From assembly GCA_958295945.1 (NCBI GenBank), contig OY282386.1, positions 744,001 through 808,000 on the forward strand: a stretch of 64,000 nucleotides of DNA, in the 5' to 3' direction. Below the pieces are notes generated by a model that was given only the letters and a program-made list of their open reading frames with translations, was not told where the DNA came from and made no database searches. Within the stretch, counting starts at the first letter, position 1. Each line of letters opens with the position of its first letter. Made by a program: the position numbers and the translations under genes. The stretch comes from Candidatus Poribacteria bacterium (GTDB taxonomy: Bacteria > Poribacteria > WGA-4E > WGA-3G). This document shows positions 51,208 to 60,683 of this stretch, piece by piece.

Positions 51208-53739
51208 TTATTTCCGTATCAGCATCTTGCGCGTGGCAGAAAAATCGCCTGCTGTCAATGTGTAGAAATACACACCGCTTGCCACGGGTTCACCCACTGC
51301 GTTTTTACCATCCCAATACGCCGCACGGCTTTTGCTTTGATACATACCGGCGGGCTGGTGTCCTAATATCAGCGTCCGAACGAACTTGCCATCCGCAGTA
51401 TAGATCGTCACTATAACGTCTGCGGCAGCAGCTAACTGATAAGGTATCCAGGTTTCAGGGTTGAACGGATTAGGGTAGTTTGCGAGCAGTGCTGTTGTTT
51501 TCGGCACCGGCTGTGCTTCATCCCACGATGCTAAGAGGTGCTCAAGCACCGTGATCCCTTTTCGGAAATCTGTATCTGTTCGGTTGAGATGCTTCGCAGC
51601 GTCAATCCATTGCTGTAGACTTTGTGTTGTCGGAACTGCTGGTGCTGCTGCACCTTCTAACACCTCTAAATTTGCTGCACCTTCTAACGCCTCTAAAACT
51701 GCCAAAATGTCTTCGCGATTGACGACACCATCCCAATTGACATCGCCTTGTGCAGCGGTTGCTTCGGTGGTGCCAAAGTTGGCAGCGACGATCACCAAGT
51801 CTATGACATCTACAACACCATCGCCGTTGACATCCGTATCAAGTTGTGGGTGGGCTTTGATTTCAAGGGGAAGTGTCCACAGCAGCACCTCCGAACTTCC
51901 ACTTGCGAGTGTGTTTCCATCCGGACTAAACGCTACACTACGGGCCCAGCCGGTGTGTCCTGTGAGCGTGCGGAGCGTGTCACCTGTGGTTGCGTCCCAC
52001 AAACGCACCGTGTGGTCCGAACTGCCACTTGCGAGTGTGGTGCCATCCGGACTGAACGCAACACTATAGACATCCCCTGTGTGTCCTGTGAGCGTGCGGA
52101 TGTGTTCCCCTGTGCTTGCGTCCCACAAACGCACCGTGTGGTCCGAACTGCCACTTGCGAGTGTGGTGCCATCCGGACTAAACGCTACATTCAGAACCCA
52201 GCTGGTGTGTCCTGTGAGCGTGCGGAGCGTGTCACCTGTGGTTGCGTCCCACAAACGCACCGTGTGGTCCGGCCAGCCACTCCCACTTGCGAGTGTAGTG
52301 CCATCCGGACTGAACGCTACACTATTGACATTGCCAGTGTGTCCTGTGAGCGTGCGGAGCGTGTCACCTGTGGTTGCGTCCCACAAACGCACCGTGTCGT
52401 CCCAACTCCCACTTGCGAGTGTGGTGCCATCCGGACTGAACACTACACTAAAGACATCCACTGTGTGTCCTGTGAGTGTGCGAATAGGATCGCCTGTGGC
52501 TACATCCCACAACCGCACCGTGTTGTCATCACTCCCACTTGCGAGTGTGGTGCCATCCGGACTGAACGCTACACTATTGACATTGCCTGTGTGTCCTGTG
52601 AGTGTGCGAATAGGATCGCCTGTGGCTACATCCCACAACCGCACCGTGTCGTCCCAACTCCCACTTGCGAGTGTGGTGCCATCCGGACTAAACGCTACAT
52701 TCAGAACCCAGCTGGTGTGTCCTGTGAGCGTGCGGAGCGTGTCACCTGTGGTTGCGTCCCACAAACGCACCGTGGTGTCATAACTTCCACTTGCGAGTGT
52801 AGTGCCATCCGGACTAAACGCTACATTCATGACATAGCTGGTGTGTCCTGTGAGCGTGCGGAGCGTGTCACCTGTGGTTGCGTCCCACAAACGCACCGTG
52901 TGGTCCTCGTTTCTCCAACTACCACTCCCACTTGCGAGTGTGGTGCCATCCGGACTGAACGCTACACTACGGACCCAGTCGGTGTGTCCTGTGAGTGTGC
53001 GAATAGGATCGCCTGTGGTTGCGTCCCACAGACGAATGGTGCCGTCCTCACTCCCACTTGCGAAGTGTGTGCCATCGGGACTAAACGCTACACTACGGAC
53101 CCAGCCGGTGTGTCCTGTGAGCGTGCGGAGCGCGTCACCTGTGGCTACATCCCACAACCGCACCGTTTTGTCATAACTTCCACTTACGAGTGTGGTGCCA
53201 TTCGGACTGAACGCTACACTACGGACATCCCCTGTGTGTCCTGTGAGCGTGCGGAGCGTGTCACCTGTGGTTGCGTTCCACAAACGCACCGTGTCGTCCT
53301 CACTCCCACTTGCGAGTGTGGTGCCATCCGGACTGAACGCTACACTACGGACATTCCATGTGTGTCCTGTGAGTGTGCGAATAGGATCGCCTGTGGTTGC
53401 GTTCCACAAACGCACCATGCCGTCCCAACTCGCACTTGCGAGTGTGGTGCCATCCGGACTGAACGCTACACTATTGACCCGGTCGGTGTGTCCTGTGAGC
53501 AGTGCCAATTCTTCACCACTCTCTGCATCATATATCCAAATGCCGATACTACTTGCTACCGCAAGTCGAGTGCCATCGGGGGAATACGCGATATTACCCG
53601 TAATACTGCCTTTACCGAGGCGCGCTTTGGCACCTTCGGGTAAACCCCACGTTGTATAGTCTTGGGCACCAGTATGCGCCACACATAGAAACATTGAAAT
53701 AATTAAGAACATTAGACTCAAAAAAACTTTGTTTTTCAT
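51208..53739 (-). CDS. Secreted WD40 protein, 14 repeats, with dockerin and sorting-type domain
   Basis: 843 residues from ATG 53739 (AAGGAG 6 nt upstream; the longer frame to 53847 adds 36 atypical residues). Signal peptide MKNKVFLSLMFLIISMFLCV, cap GLPEGAKARLGKG, fourteen WD40 repeats nearly identical to one another (TLTGHT..V.SVAFSPDGTT), dockerin-type loops (DVNGDGVVDVIDLVIVAANF; GDVNWDGVVNREDILAVLEA) and the C-terminal domain with NYPNPFNPETWIPYQLAA and RKMLIRK. The intact reference for the array architecture. One loop has N-W-D for the usual N-G-D. Confidence 0.9.
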   Translation of the reverse strand: MKNKVFLSLMFLIISMFLCVAHTGAQDYTTWGLPEGAKARLGKGSITGNIAYSPDGTRLAVASSIGIWIYDAESGEELALLTGHTDRVNSVAFSPDGTTLASASWDGMVRLWNATTGDPIRTLTGHTWNVRSVAFSPDGTTLASGSEDDTVRLWNATTGDTLRTLTGHTGDVRSVAFSPNGTTLVSGSYDKTVRLWDVATGDALRTLTGHTGWVRSVAFSPDGTHFASGSEDGTIRLWDATTGDPIRTLTGHTDWVRSVAFSPDGTTLASGSGSWRNEDHTVRLWDATTGDTLRTLTGHTSYVMNVAFSPDGTTLASGSYDTTVRLWDATTGDTLRTLTGHTSWVLNVAFSPDGTTLASGSWDDTVRLWDVATGDPIRTLTGHTGNVNSVAFSPDGTTLASGSDDNTVRLWDVATGDPIRTLTGHTVDVFSVVFSPDGTTLASGSWDDTVRLWDATTGDTLRTLTGHTGNVNSVAFSPDGTTLASGSGWPDHTVRLWDATTGDTLRTLTGHTSWVLNVAFSPDGTTLASGSSDHTVRLWDASTGEHIRTLTGHTGDVYSVAFSPDGTTLASGSSDHTVRLWDATTGDTLRTLTGHTGWARSVAFSPDGNTLASGSSEVLLWTLPLEIKAHPQLDTDVNGDGVVDVIDLVIVAANFGTTEATAAQGDVNWDGVVNREDILAVLEALEGAANLEVLEGAAAPAVPTTQSLQQWIDAAKHLNRTDTDFRKGITVLEHLLASWDEAQPVPKTTALLANYPNPFNPETWIPYQLAAAADVIVTIYTADGKFVRTLILGHQPAGMYQSKSRAAYWDGKNAVGEPVASGVYFYTLTAGDFSATRKMLIRK

Positions 53740-53797
53740 AAGAAACTCCTTTTTTATGGCTTTGCTTTTTGAAATTTTATGAGACACACCTGGAACC

Positions 53798-56212
53798 TCA
53801 ACGCAGGCGATGCAGCTTCCCATCCGGTGACAGAACTGTGATACCATACGACTCGTATTCGTCTGACTCGTCTTCGGAAACGTTCATAGGATTTGCCCAA
53901 GTAAACTCAACGGTGTACTCCCAACCACCGGTCCGGAAGATGTAAACTGCTTGAACAACAAGTCCGGTTTTGGCATCAACGCTAATGAATCCGTTGCTCT
54001 CGCGTGAATTCGCCGCTTTGGCTATCGTTTCGGCTACGGCATCTCGGTCTTCATCCAACCACGTCATCAAGTAGTTATGTGAATGGGGTTCCTTAAAAGC
54101 AGCGGCAAGAGCTGCGAGACTATTACATCCCCCATCGTCATACAACATAAACTTCATTCTCGCTGTTGCAAGAATCGGGCCTCTGTACTCCAACTCTGGC
54201 TTTTTGCCTGGGATCCCAAAGGTGTAGACAAGCGTTTCTTCGTTCTCTCGGTATAGGGTTACCTGCTTGCCGTTCTTCAGTTGAAAACTGACGACTATAT
54301 CTTTTTCAGGCACAATTGTCCATAGAAGGATTGTGCCATCCCCACTTCCGCTGGCGAGCGTCCCATCCGGACGAAACAATACGCTTGTGACATCTGAAGT
54401 ATGTCCTGTTAGAGTCTGCTTCTCGTCGCCTGAACTCGCGTCCCACAGACGGACAGTATTATCCGAACTGCCGCTGGCGAGCGTCAAACCATCCGGACTG
54501 AACGCTACGCTATTGACTTTATCCGTATGCCCTGTGAGTATGTGCAAGTGTTCTCCCGTAGACACATCCCACAAAAGGACAGACCCGTCCGAACTTCCAC
54601 TGGCGACCGTGGTGCCATCGGGGCCAAATGCCACGCTATTGACACTTGCCGTATGCTCAATGAGTGTGTGCTGTGCCTTGCCCGTCGCAACATCCCATAA
54701 ACGAACCGTGTTGTCCGAACTCCCACTCGCCAACGTCTTGCCATCCGGACTAAATGCCACGCTATTGACATCATCCGTATGCCCCGTATGCGTGAACTGC
54801 GCCTCGCCCGTCGCAACATCCCACAATCGAACCGTTTTGTCCGAACTCCCACTTGCCAACGTCTTGCCATCTGGACGAAACGACACGCTATTGACACTTG
54901 AAATATGACCCGTGAACGTGAACCGCACCTCGCCCGTCGCAACATCCCACAAACGAATCAGCGTATCCTCACTTCCACTGGCGAGGGTGGTGCCATCCGG
55001 ACTGAACGTTATGCTATTGACATTTTCCGTATATCCCCAGATTGTGGTGCCAAACGGACTTAACGACACGTTACGGACAGAAGACGGCCCCGTGAACGTG
55101 TACTGCACCTCACCCGTCGCAACATCCCACAAACGAACCGTGTCGTCAGCATTCCCACCGGCAACCGTGGTGCCATCTGGACGAAACGACACGCTACAGA
55201 CATAAGACGTATGCCCACGGAGCATGTGCCGCACCTTGACCTTATCAACATCCCATAAATGGATAGTTCCGTCCGAACTCCCACTGGCGAGGGTGCCATC
55301 TGGACGAAACGACACGCTACGGACATAATACGTATGCCCACGGAGCGTGTGCTCCTGTCCTATGACTATAACCCACAAACGGACAGTCCCGTCATCACTC
55401 CCACCGGCAAGGGTCGTGCCATCGGGGCTGAACGCCACGCTATTGACACAATCCGTATGCCCCGTATGCGTGAACTGCGCCTCGCCCATCGCAACATCCC
55501 ACAATCGAACCGTGTTGTCATCACTCCCACTCGCCAATGTCAATCCATCAGGACTAAACGACACGCTATTGACCCAATCCCTATGCCCCGTTAACGTGAA
55601 CCGCACCTCGCCCATCGCAACATCCCACAATCGAACCGTGTTGTCCGAACTCCCACTGGCGAGTGTCAATCCATCAGGACTAAACGACACGCTATTGACA
55701 CTTGCCGTATGCCCCCTGAGTGTGTGCTGTGCCTTGCCCGTCGCAACATCCCACAATCGAACCGTGTTGTCATCACTCCCACTCGCCAATGTCAATCCAT
55801 CAGGACTAAACGACACGCTATTGACCCAATCCCTATGCCCCGTTAACGTGAACCGCACCTCGCCCATCGCAACATCCCACAAACGAACCGTGTTGTCAGC
55901 ACTCCCACTCGCCAATGTTTTGCCATCAGGACGAAACGATACGCTATTGACCCAATCCCTATGCCCCGTGAATAGATTTAATTCTTCTCTGGTATCCGCA
56001 TCATAAAGCCAGATGCCGATACTACTCGAAACCGCAAGTATAGTGCCATCCGGGGAATACGCTATCTCACCCGTAATTTGACCTTTGCCTAGACGCGCTT
56101 CGGCACCTTCGGGTAAACTCCACGTCGTATAATCTTGAGCGACGGTGGGGGCAACACACACAAACATTGAAATTATGAACAACATCAAACTCCAAAACAC
56201 TTGCTTTTTCAT
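53798..56212 (-). CDS. Secreted WD40 protein, 14 repeats, with a distinct C-terminal domain
   Basis: 804 residues. Signal peptide MKKQVFWSLMLFIISMFVCV, cap SLPEGAEARLGKG, fourteen WD40 repeats (one, around FTGPSSVRNVSLSPFGTTIW, is distorted). Instead of dockerin and sorting domains it ends in about 175 residues of a different alpha/beta domain (KQVTLYRENEETLVYTFGIP; VDAKTGLVVQAVYIFRTGGW), which I do not recognise. Shows that the propeller has been joined to alternative tails. Confidence 0.88.
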   Translation of the reverse strand: MKKQVFWSLMLFIISMFVCVAPTVAQDYTTWSLPEGAEARLGKGQITGEIAYSPDGTILAVSSSIGIWLYDADTREELNLFTGHRDWVNSVSFRPDGKTLASGSADNTVRLWDVAMGEVRFTLTGHRDWVNSVSFSPDGLTLASGSDDNTVRLWDVATGKAQHTLRGHTASVNSVSFSPDGLTLASGSSDNTVRLWDVAMGEVRFTLTGHRDWVNSVSFSPDGLTLASGSDDNTVRLWDVAMGEAQFTHTGHTDCVNSVAFSPDGTTLAGGSDDGTVRLWVIVIGQEHTLRGHTYYVRSVSFRPDGTLASGSSDGTIHLWDVDKVKVRHMLRGHTSYVCSVSFRPDGTTVAGGNADDTVRLWDVATGEVQYTFTGPSSVRNVSLSPFGTTIWGYTENVNSITFSPDGTTLASGSEDTLIRLWDVATGEVRFTFTGHISSVNSVSFRPDGKTLASGSSDKTVRLWDVATGEAQFTHTGHTDDVNSVAFSPDGKTLASGSSDNTVRLWDVATGKAQHTLIEHTASVNSVAFGPDGTTVASGSSDGSVLLWDVSTGEHLHILTGHTDKVNSVAFSPDGLTLASGSSDNTVRLWDASSGDEKQTLTGHTSDVTSVLFRPDGTLASGSGDGTILLWTIVPEKDIVVSFQLKNGKQVTLYRENEETLVYTFGIPGKKPELEYRGPILATARMKFMLYDDGGCNSLAALAAAFKEPHSHNYLMTWLDEDRDAVAETIAKAANSRESNGFISVDAKTGLVVQAVYIFRTGGWEYTVEFTWANPMNVSEDESDEYESYGITVLSPDGKLHRLR

Positions 56213-56268
56213 CAGAAAATACTCCTTTTACAAATCAGAGATGCGGTTAGGAAATCGTATCAACCCGT

Positions 56269-57879
56269 CTATTCGTCCGTAAGTCCTATTGCCATAGGTG
56301 TGATGTTCCACAGCAGTATTGTGCCATCAGCACTCCCACTGGCGAGTGTGGTGCCATTTAGATTGAATGACACGCTATTGACCCACCCCGTATGCCCTGT
56401 GAGCGTCCGCTTGTGCTGTCCCGTCGCAACATCCCACAAACGAATTGTGTTGTCCAAACTCCCACTCGCGAGGGTGTTTCCATCCGGACTAAACGCTACA
56501 CTACTGATCCATTTCTGAAGCCCGGTGTGTCCTTCAAGGGTGCGGAGAAGTTCCCCTGTGGTTGCGTCCCACAAATGAACGTTGTCCCTAATCCCACTCG
56601 TCCCACTTGCGACCGTCTTGCCATCCGGACGAAACGCTACACTATGGACACCGCGGGGGTGTCTGAGGGTGCGGAGAAGTTCCCCTGTGGCGACATCCCA
56701 CAAACGCACTGTTTTGTCCCAATCCCCGCCGCTTGCGACCGTCTTGCCATCCGGACGAAACGCTACACTAACATTGTAGGTGTGTCCTTCAAGGGTGCGG
56801 ATAGGTTCCCCTGTGCTTGCATCCCACAAACGTACCGTCTTGTCCAAGAGCCCACCCCCACTTGCGATAGTGTTTCCATCCGGACCAAACACGACACTAT
56901 TGACACTGTGGGTGTGTCCTGTGAGAATGCGGATAGTTTTCCCTGTGGCAACATCCCACAAACGCACCTTGTCGTCATAATCCCCGCTGCTGGCGATAGT
57001 CTTGCCATCCGGATGAAACGCTACACTATAGACATCCCCGGTGTGTCCTATGAGAATGCGGATAAGTTTTCCTGTGGTTGCATCCCACAGACGCACCGTG
57101 TTATCTCCACTGCCACTGGCGATAGTCTTGCCATCCGGACTAAACGCTACACTTTTGACATCATCCGTATACCCTTCAAGGGTGCGGATAGTTTTCCCTG
57201 TGGCAACATCCCACAAACGCACCGTGCCGTCCAAACTGCCACTGGCGATAGTCTTGCCATCCGGATGAAACGCTACACTATAGACATTCCCGGTATGTTC
57301 TGTGAAAATGCGGATAGTTTTCCCTGTGGTTGCATCCCACAAACGCACCGTGTTATCTCCACTGCCACTGGCGATAGTCTTGCCATCCGGATGAAACGCT
57401 ACACTATAGACATTCCCGGTATGTTCTGTGAAAATGCGGATAGTTTTCCCTATGGTTGCATCCCACAAACGCACCGTGTTATCTCTACTGCCACTGGCGA
57501 TAGTCTTGCCATCCGGACGAAACGATACACTCGTGACCGTGCTGGTGTGTCCTGTGAGTGTGCGGATAGTGTCCCCTGTCGCAACATCCCACAAACGCAC
57601 CGTGTCGCCATCCGAGATAGAGTTTCCACTTTCTCTACTGAAAGCTCCACTGCCACTGGCAATAGTCTTGCCATCCGGACTAAACGATACACTATGGACA
57701 CCGAAACTGTGTCTGAGGGTGCGGAGAAGCTCCCCTGTGTTTGCGTTCCACAAACGCACCGTGCTGTCATAACCCCCACCTGCAAGGGTCTTGCCATCCG
57801 GACGAAACGATACACTACGGACACCGAAACTGTATCCTTCACCGGTGCGGATAGGTGCCCTTGTGGCAACATCCCACAA
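56269..57879 (-). CDS. WD40 protein, main part (5' end separated by a frameshift)
   Basis: The open frame continues upstream of its first ATG as GHPRSVNSITFSPDGTTLAS, so the gene really starts at 58199. With the 5' piece it holds exactly fourteen WD40 repeats and ends at GTILLWNITPMAIGLTDE with no dockerin or other tail. Blades 6-8 are almost exact copies (TEHTGNVYSVAFHPDGKTIA). Secreted if the upstream signal peptide is joined. Confidence 0.82.
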   Translation of the reverse strand: MWDVATRAPIRTGEGYSFGVRSVSFRPDGKTLAGGGYDSTVRLWNANTGELLRTLRHSFGVHSVSFSPDGKTIASGSGAFSRESGNSISDGDTVRLWDVATGDTIRTLTGHTSTVTSVSFRPDGKTIASGSRDNTVRLWDATIGKTIRIFTEHTGNVYSVAFHPDGKTIASGSGDNTVRLWDATTGKTIRIFTEHTGNVYSVAFHPDGKTIASGSLDGTVRLWDVATGKTIRTLEGYTDDVKSVAFSPDGKTIASGSGDNTVRLWDATTGKLIRILIGHTGDVYSVAFHPDGKTIASSGDYDDKVRLWDVATGKTIRILTGHTHSVNSVVFGPDGNTIASGGGLLDKTVRLWDASTGEPIRTLEGHTYNVSVAFRPDGKTVASGGDWDKTVRLWDVATGELLRTLRHPRGVHSVAFRPDGKTVASGTSGIRDNVHLWDATTGELLRTLEGHTGLQKWISSVAFSPDGNTLASGSLDNTIRLWDVATGQHKRTLTGHTGWVNSVSFNLNGTTLASGSADGTILLWNITPMAIGLTDE

Positions 57880-57932
57880 ACGAATCTCTTGATAACTCCC
57901 ACTTGCGAGGGTGGTGCCATCCGGACTGAACG

Positions 57933-58199
57933 TTATGCTATTGACACTTCTCGGATGCCCATGAGTAGGTCAAGTTCTTCTCCGGTATCCGCATCGTAAA
58001 GCCAAATGCCGGGACTACTTGCGACCGCAAGTATAGTGCCATCGGGAGAGAACGCTATCTCGTTAATACTGCCTTTACCGAGGCGCGCTTTCGCACCTTC
58101 GGGTAAACTCAATTGCGATAGGTTTTGGGCATTGCTGTCCGTAAGGACGAGTGTTATGCCGATTGTTATCAAGATAAAGGACGCAATTTTTTTCATCAC
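57933..58199 (-). pseudogene. 5' part of the frameshifted WD40 gene (signal peptide, cap, first blade)
   Basis: Signal peptide MMKKIASFILITIGITLVLT, cap SLPEGAKARLGKG and first blade GIWLYDADTGEELD, then the frame is lost at about 57955-57962 (reads L-M-G-I-R-E-V-S-I-A-stop; one added base gives G-H-P-R-S-V-N-S in the downstream frame). GGAG lies about 8 nt before the ATG. Confidence 0.78.
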
Positions 58200-58234
58200 T
58201 AATCTCCTTTTGTTCCGTTATGTGGATTTGAATG

Positions 58235-58272
58235 CTTATACCGAGTTTACGTTAACTTGAGTTCGGTATAAG
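58235..58272. repeat. Inverted repeat CTTATACCGA / TCGGTATAAG
   Basis: Perfect 10-bp arms (58235-58244, 58263-58272) in the 381-bp gap between the array and the aminotransferase gene (58200-58580). Nothing else convincing in the gap except a TATACT box at 58548-58553 that may serve the downstream gene. Confidence 0.55.
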
Positions 58273-58580
58273 TCTACTACCTTGTCCTCTTTGAATTTTG
58301 AGTCAGTTCTTTATAGGGGCAAGGTGACCTCATCCTTATAGGTATCCATCTGGCAAAAGTGCGGTTAGGAAACTGCCAAATCAAAGGTGCCAACGTCTTT
58401 TAGCATTCCCCACTTACCACGGTTAATCGCGGAGTAATCAAGTAGTCCGGCCTTCATATTTCTTACACCAACTCACCGTTATGTTAAAGTATATCATTAA
58501 TTTTACCATCGGCAACAAAAAAATGTTTAGACAAATGGAAATTATGGTATACTGTCTACTAAATTGTGTGGAGGTAAAGC

Positions 58581-59780
58581 ATGGCAAGATCATTTGAAAA
58601 ATCGTTGGCATGGCGGGAACGAGCAAAATCTGCATTAGTCGGCGGCGGACAACCACATAAACAGAGCAACCCACCGCAACCTGTTATGGTTGCAGGTGGC
58701 AAAGGTGCACATTTTTGGGATGCAGACGGAAATGACTATATTGACTATCTGATGGGGTATGGACCGATGATTCTTGGACACGCCTATCCTACCGTGATAG
58801 AAGCTGTCGCAAAAGCATTGGAACGTGGCAACGTCTATAACTTCGGACACACATTGGAAATTGAACTTGCAGAAAAGCTTGTTGAGATTATTCCATCTGC
58901 AGATAAGGTCGCATACTTTGTCGGTGGGTCCGATGCAACCACCGGCGCGCTCAAATTCGCTCGCGCTTATACCGAAAAGGAAAAGGTGATCCGGTGTGGA
59001 TACCACGGTTGGCACGATTGGTGTCATAATACTCGTGGACATTTGCCGAGTAGTGCTGCAGCAACGCTTAGCGTTCCTTTCAACGATATTGACGCACTTG
59101 AAGACCTATTTAAGGCACATCCGGGAGAAATCGCGTGTTTGATTATGGAACCGTCAGGACACGACCTGCCATCCGATGGGTATTTGGCAAACGTCAAATC
59201 TGTTGTGAATGAGAACGATGCACTATTGATATTTGATGAAGTTAAAACTGGATTCCGATATGCTTTAGGAGGCGCGCAAGAGTATTTCGGTGTCACACCT
59301 GATATGTCGGTTTTTGGCAAAGCATTGGCAAACGGATTTGCTACCGCTGTCGTTGTCGGCAGGGAAGATATTATGGATGAAGTTGCTGGCGTATGGGTCG
59401 CAGCGACCTTCCATGGAGAAGTCTCACTTGTTGCCGCAGCTATTGCAACAATTGCAGAATTAGAAGCGAAAAACGGAGTCGCTTTTATGTGGAAACAGGG
59501 ACAAAAACTTTTAGATGGCTATAAAGAAATGACAGACAGGTTGGGGATTGACCAAGCACGTATCGGTGGAATTGGACCCATGCCTTTCTTTGGTTTGAAT
59601 GCTGATGGTGAAAAGCAAGGCCAATTCCGCAGAACGTTCTATGAAGCAACATTAGACGGTGGCTTGTATCTACCCGAAGGACATATCTGGTTTATGTCCA
59701 TTTCACACACAGACGAGGACATTGCAAAGACATTGAATGTTTCGGAAGATGCACTCAAACGTGCAATAGCAGGAACATAA
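58581..59780 (+). CDS. Class III aminotransferase (glutamate-1-semialdehyde-aminomutase-like)
   Basis: 399 residues, GGAGG 8 nt before the ATG. PLP fold type I: GGSDATTGALKFARAYT, YHGWHD, LLIFDEVKTGFR with the cofactor aspartate, and K247 in SVFGKALANGF as the Schiff-base lysine. Similar in layout to HemL, but the alignment landmarks for the true aminomutase are not complete, so a transaminase acting on another amine or amino acid is more likely. A PhyH oxygenase follows 22 nt downstream. Confidence 0.88.
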   Translation: MARSFEKSLAWRERAKSALVGGGQPHKQSNPPQPVMVAGGKGAHFWDADGNDYIDYLMGYGPMILGHAYPTVIEAVAKALERGNVYNFGHTLEIELAEKLVEIIPSADKVAYFVGGSDATTGALKFARAYTEKEKVIRCGYHGWHDWCHNTRGHLPSSAAATLSVPFNDIDALEDLFKAHPGEIACLIMEPSGHDLPSDGYLANVKSVVNENDALLIFDEVKTGFRYALGGAQEYFGVTPDMSVFGKALANGFATAVVVGREDIMDEVAGVWVAATFHGEVSLVAAAIATIAELEAKNGVAFMWKQGQKLLDGYKEMTDRLGIDQARIGGIGPMPFFGLNADGEKQGQFRRTFYEATLDGGLYLPEGHIWFMSISHTDEDIAKTLNVSEDALKRAIAGT

Positions 59781-59802
59781 TTCATTAGAATAGGAAACAA
59801 TT

Positions 59803-60675
59803 ATGGAACAAACAACAGATTATACAAAACCTTTTATTGTTGATAAGAACTTAGGAGCAGCACTTGACATAGACAATGCTGCGCTACCACAAACTACCTC
59901 CGATGGATCACCTGTCGTCCCACCGACACAGGAGCAGAAATATCTGTTTGACATGCGCGGGTGGTTATTAGTACCCGGTGTATTGGTAGGTGATGAACTT
60001 GAGGAGATACAGGATTTTTGTCACCGACTACGCCATGATCCTGAGTCTATTCCAGATTACGAACGTACACCTCTCGGTGGTCCGGTGCAAAAATTAGCGG
60101 ATCATCCAAATGTTGTCGGTTTTCTAAACGAGTTCCTTGCACATCCAGCCTTATCAAGTCCAGAATGTTACGGTTTCAGAATGGAATCCTGCCACATGTT
60201 TTATCGCACGGTTGGGGATGGCAACTTTGGACCTCATAACGGCAACGGCATGCTCCGTTTCCCCGGAGATTCCCACCTCTATCGGTGTATACCGGGCAGG
60301 GGATATAGTGGTTTAACTCGTATTGTTTGGGAACTCAATCCTGTCAAATATAGACAAGGCGGTACACTGTTCATTACAGGAAGCCATAAGGCGGTTTATA
60401 CTGCCCCTGAAAGTATCCGCACTCCGGATTCTCCAATTTGGGATACCTACGAGTGTCCAGCAGGTTCGTTGCTCTTTTTCACAGAGGCGTTGACGCATAG
60501 TACACACAAATGGACAAATGCGGATAATAATCGGATGGCAATTTTCAGTTGCTATAATACTGTGAATAGCAAATGGCACGATTGGAACCCACATCCAAAA
60601 CTCCTGGAGGAGATGCCACCGAAACGACAGACTCTCTTTAGACCTGTCCGTGCCGCGAATAATCTAATTCAGTAA
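59803..60675 (+). CDS. PhyH-family protein with atypical metal motif
   Basis: 290 residues. PhyH fold pattern: FDMRGWLLVPGVLVGDELEE at the N-terminus, GGTLFITGSHKA, PAGSLLFFTEALTHSTHKW with the expected distal histidine, and NNRMAIFSCYN. The usual H-x-D is replaced by P-H-N-G-N-G, so iron binding may differ or be lost, as in some non-canonical PhyH members. Probably co-transcribed with the aminotransferase. Confidence 0.82.
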   Translation: MEQTTDYTKPFIVDKNLGAALDIDNAALPQTTSDGSPVVPPTQEQKYLFDMRGWLLVPGVLVGDELEEIQDFCHRLRHDPESIPDYERTPLGGPVQKLADHPNVVGFLNEFLAHPALSSPECYGFRMESCHMFYRTVGDGNFGPHNGNGMLRFPGDSHLYRCIPGRGYSGLTRIVWELNPVKYRQGGTLFITGSHKAVYTAPESIRTPDSPIWDTYECPAGSLLFFTEALTHSTHKWTNADNNRMAIFSCYNTVNSKWHDWNPHPKLLEEMPPKRQTLFRPVRAANNLIQ

Positions 60676-60683
60676 AGAATTGA

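Noticed and set aside
51748-53643. 631-codon open frame on the plus strand
   Set aside because: Same cause: antisense of near-identical WD40 repeats, with a unit such as V-S-C-E-R-A-E-R-V-T-C-G repeated in step with the blades.
53740-53847. N-terminal extension of the WD40 gene at 51208
   Set aside because: Overlaps the 3' end of the next gene and precedes a clear ribosome site plus signal peptide at 53739.
56392-57999. 535-codon open frame on the plus strand
   Set aside because: Antisense shadow of the WD40 gene at 56269-58199.
41357-58199. Regular repeats as a CRISPR array
   Set aside because: The periodicity is about 120-130 bp and in frame; it is coding WD40 repeat, without spacers or cas genes.
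58581-59780. Calling the aminotransferase hemL
   Set aside because: General fold and lysine agree, but it lies beside PhyH genes and the aminomutase-specific features are incomplete by eye.
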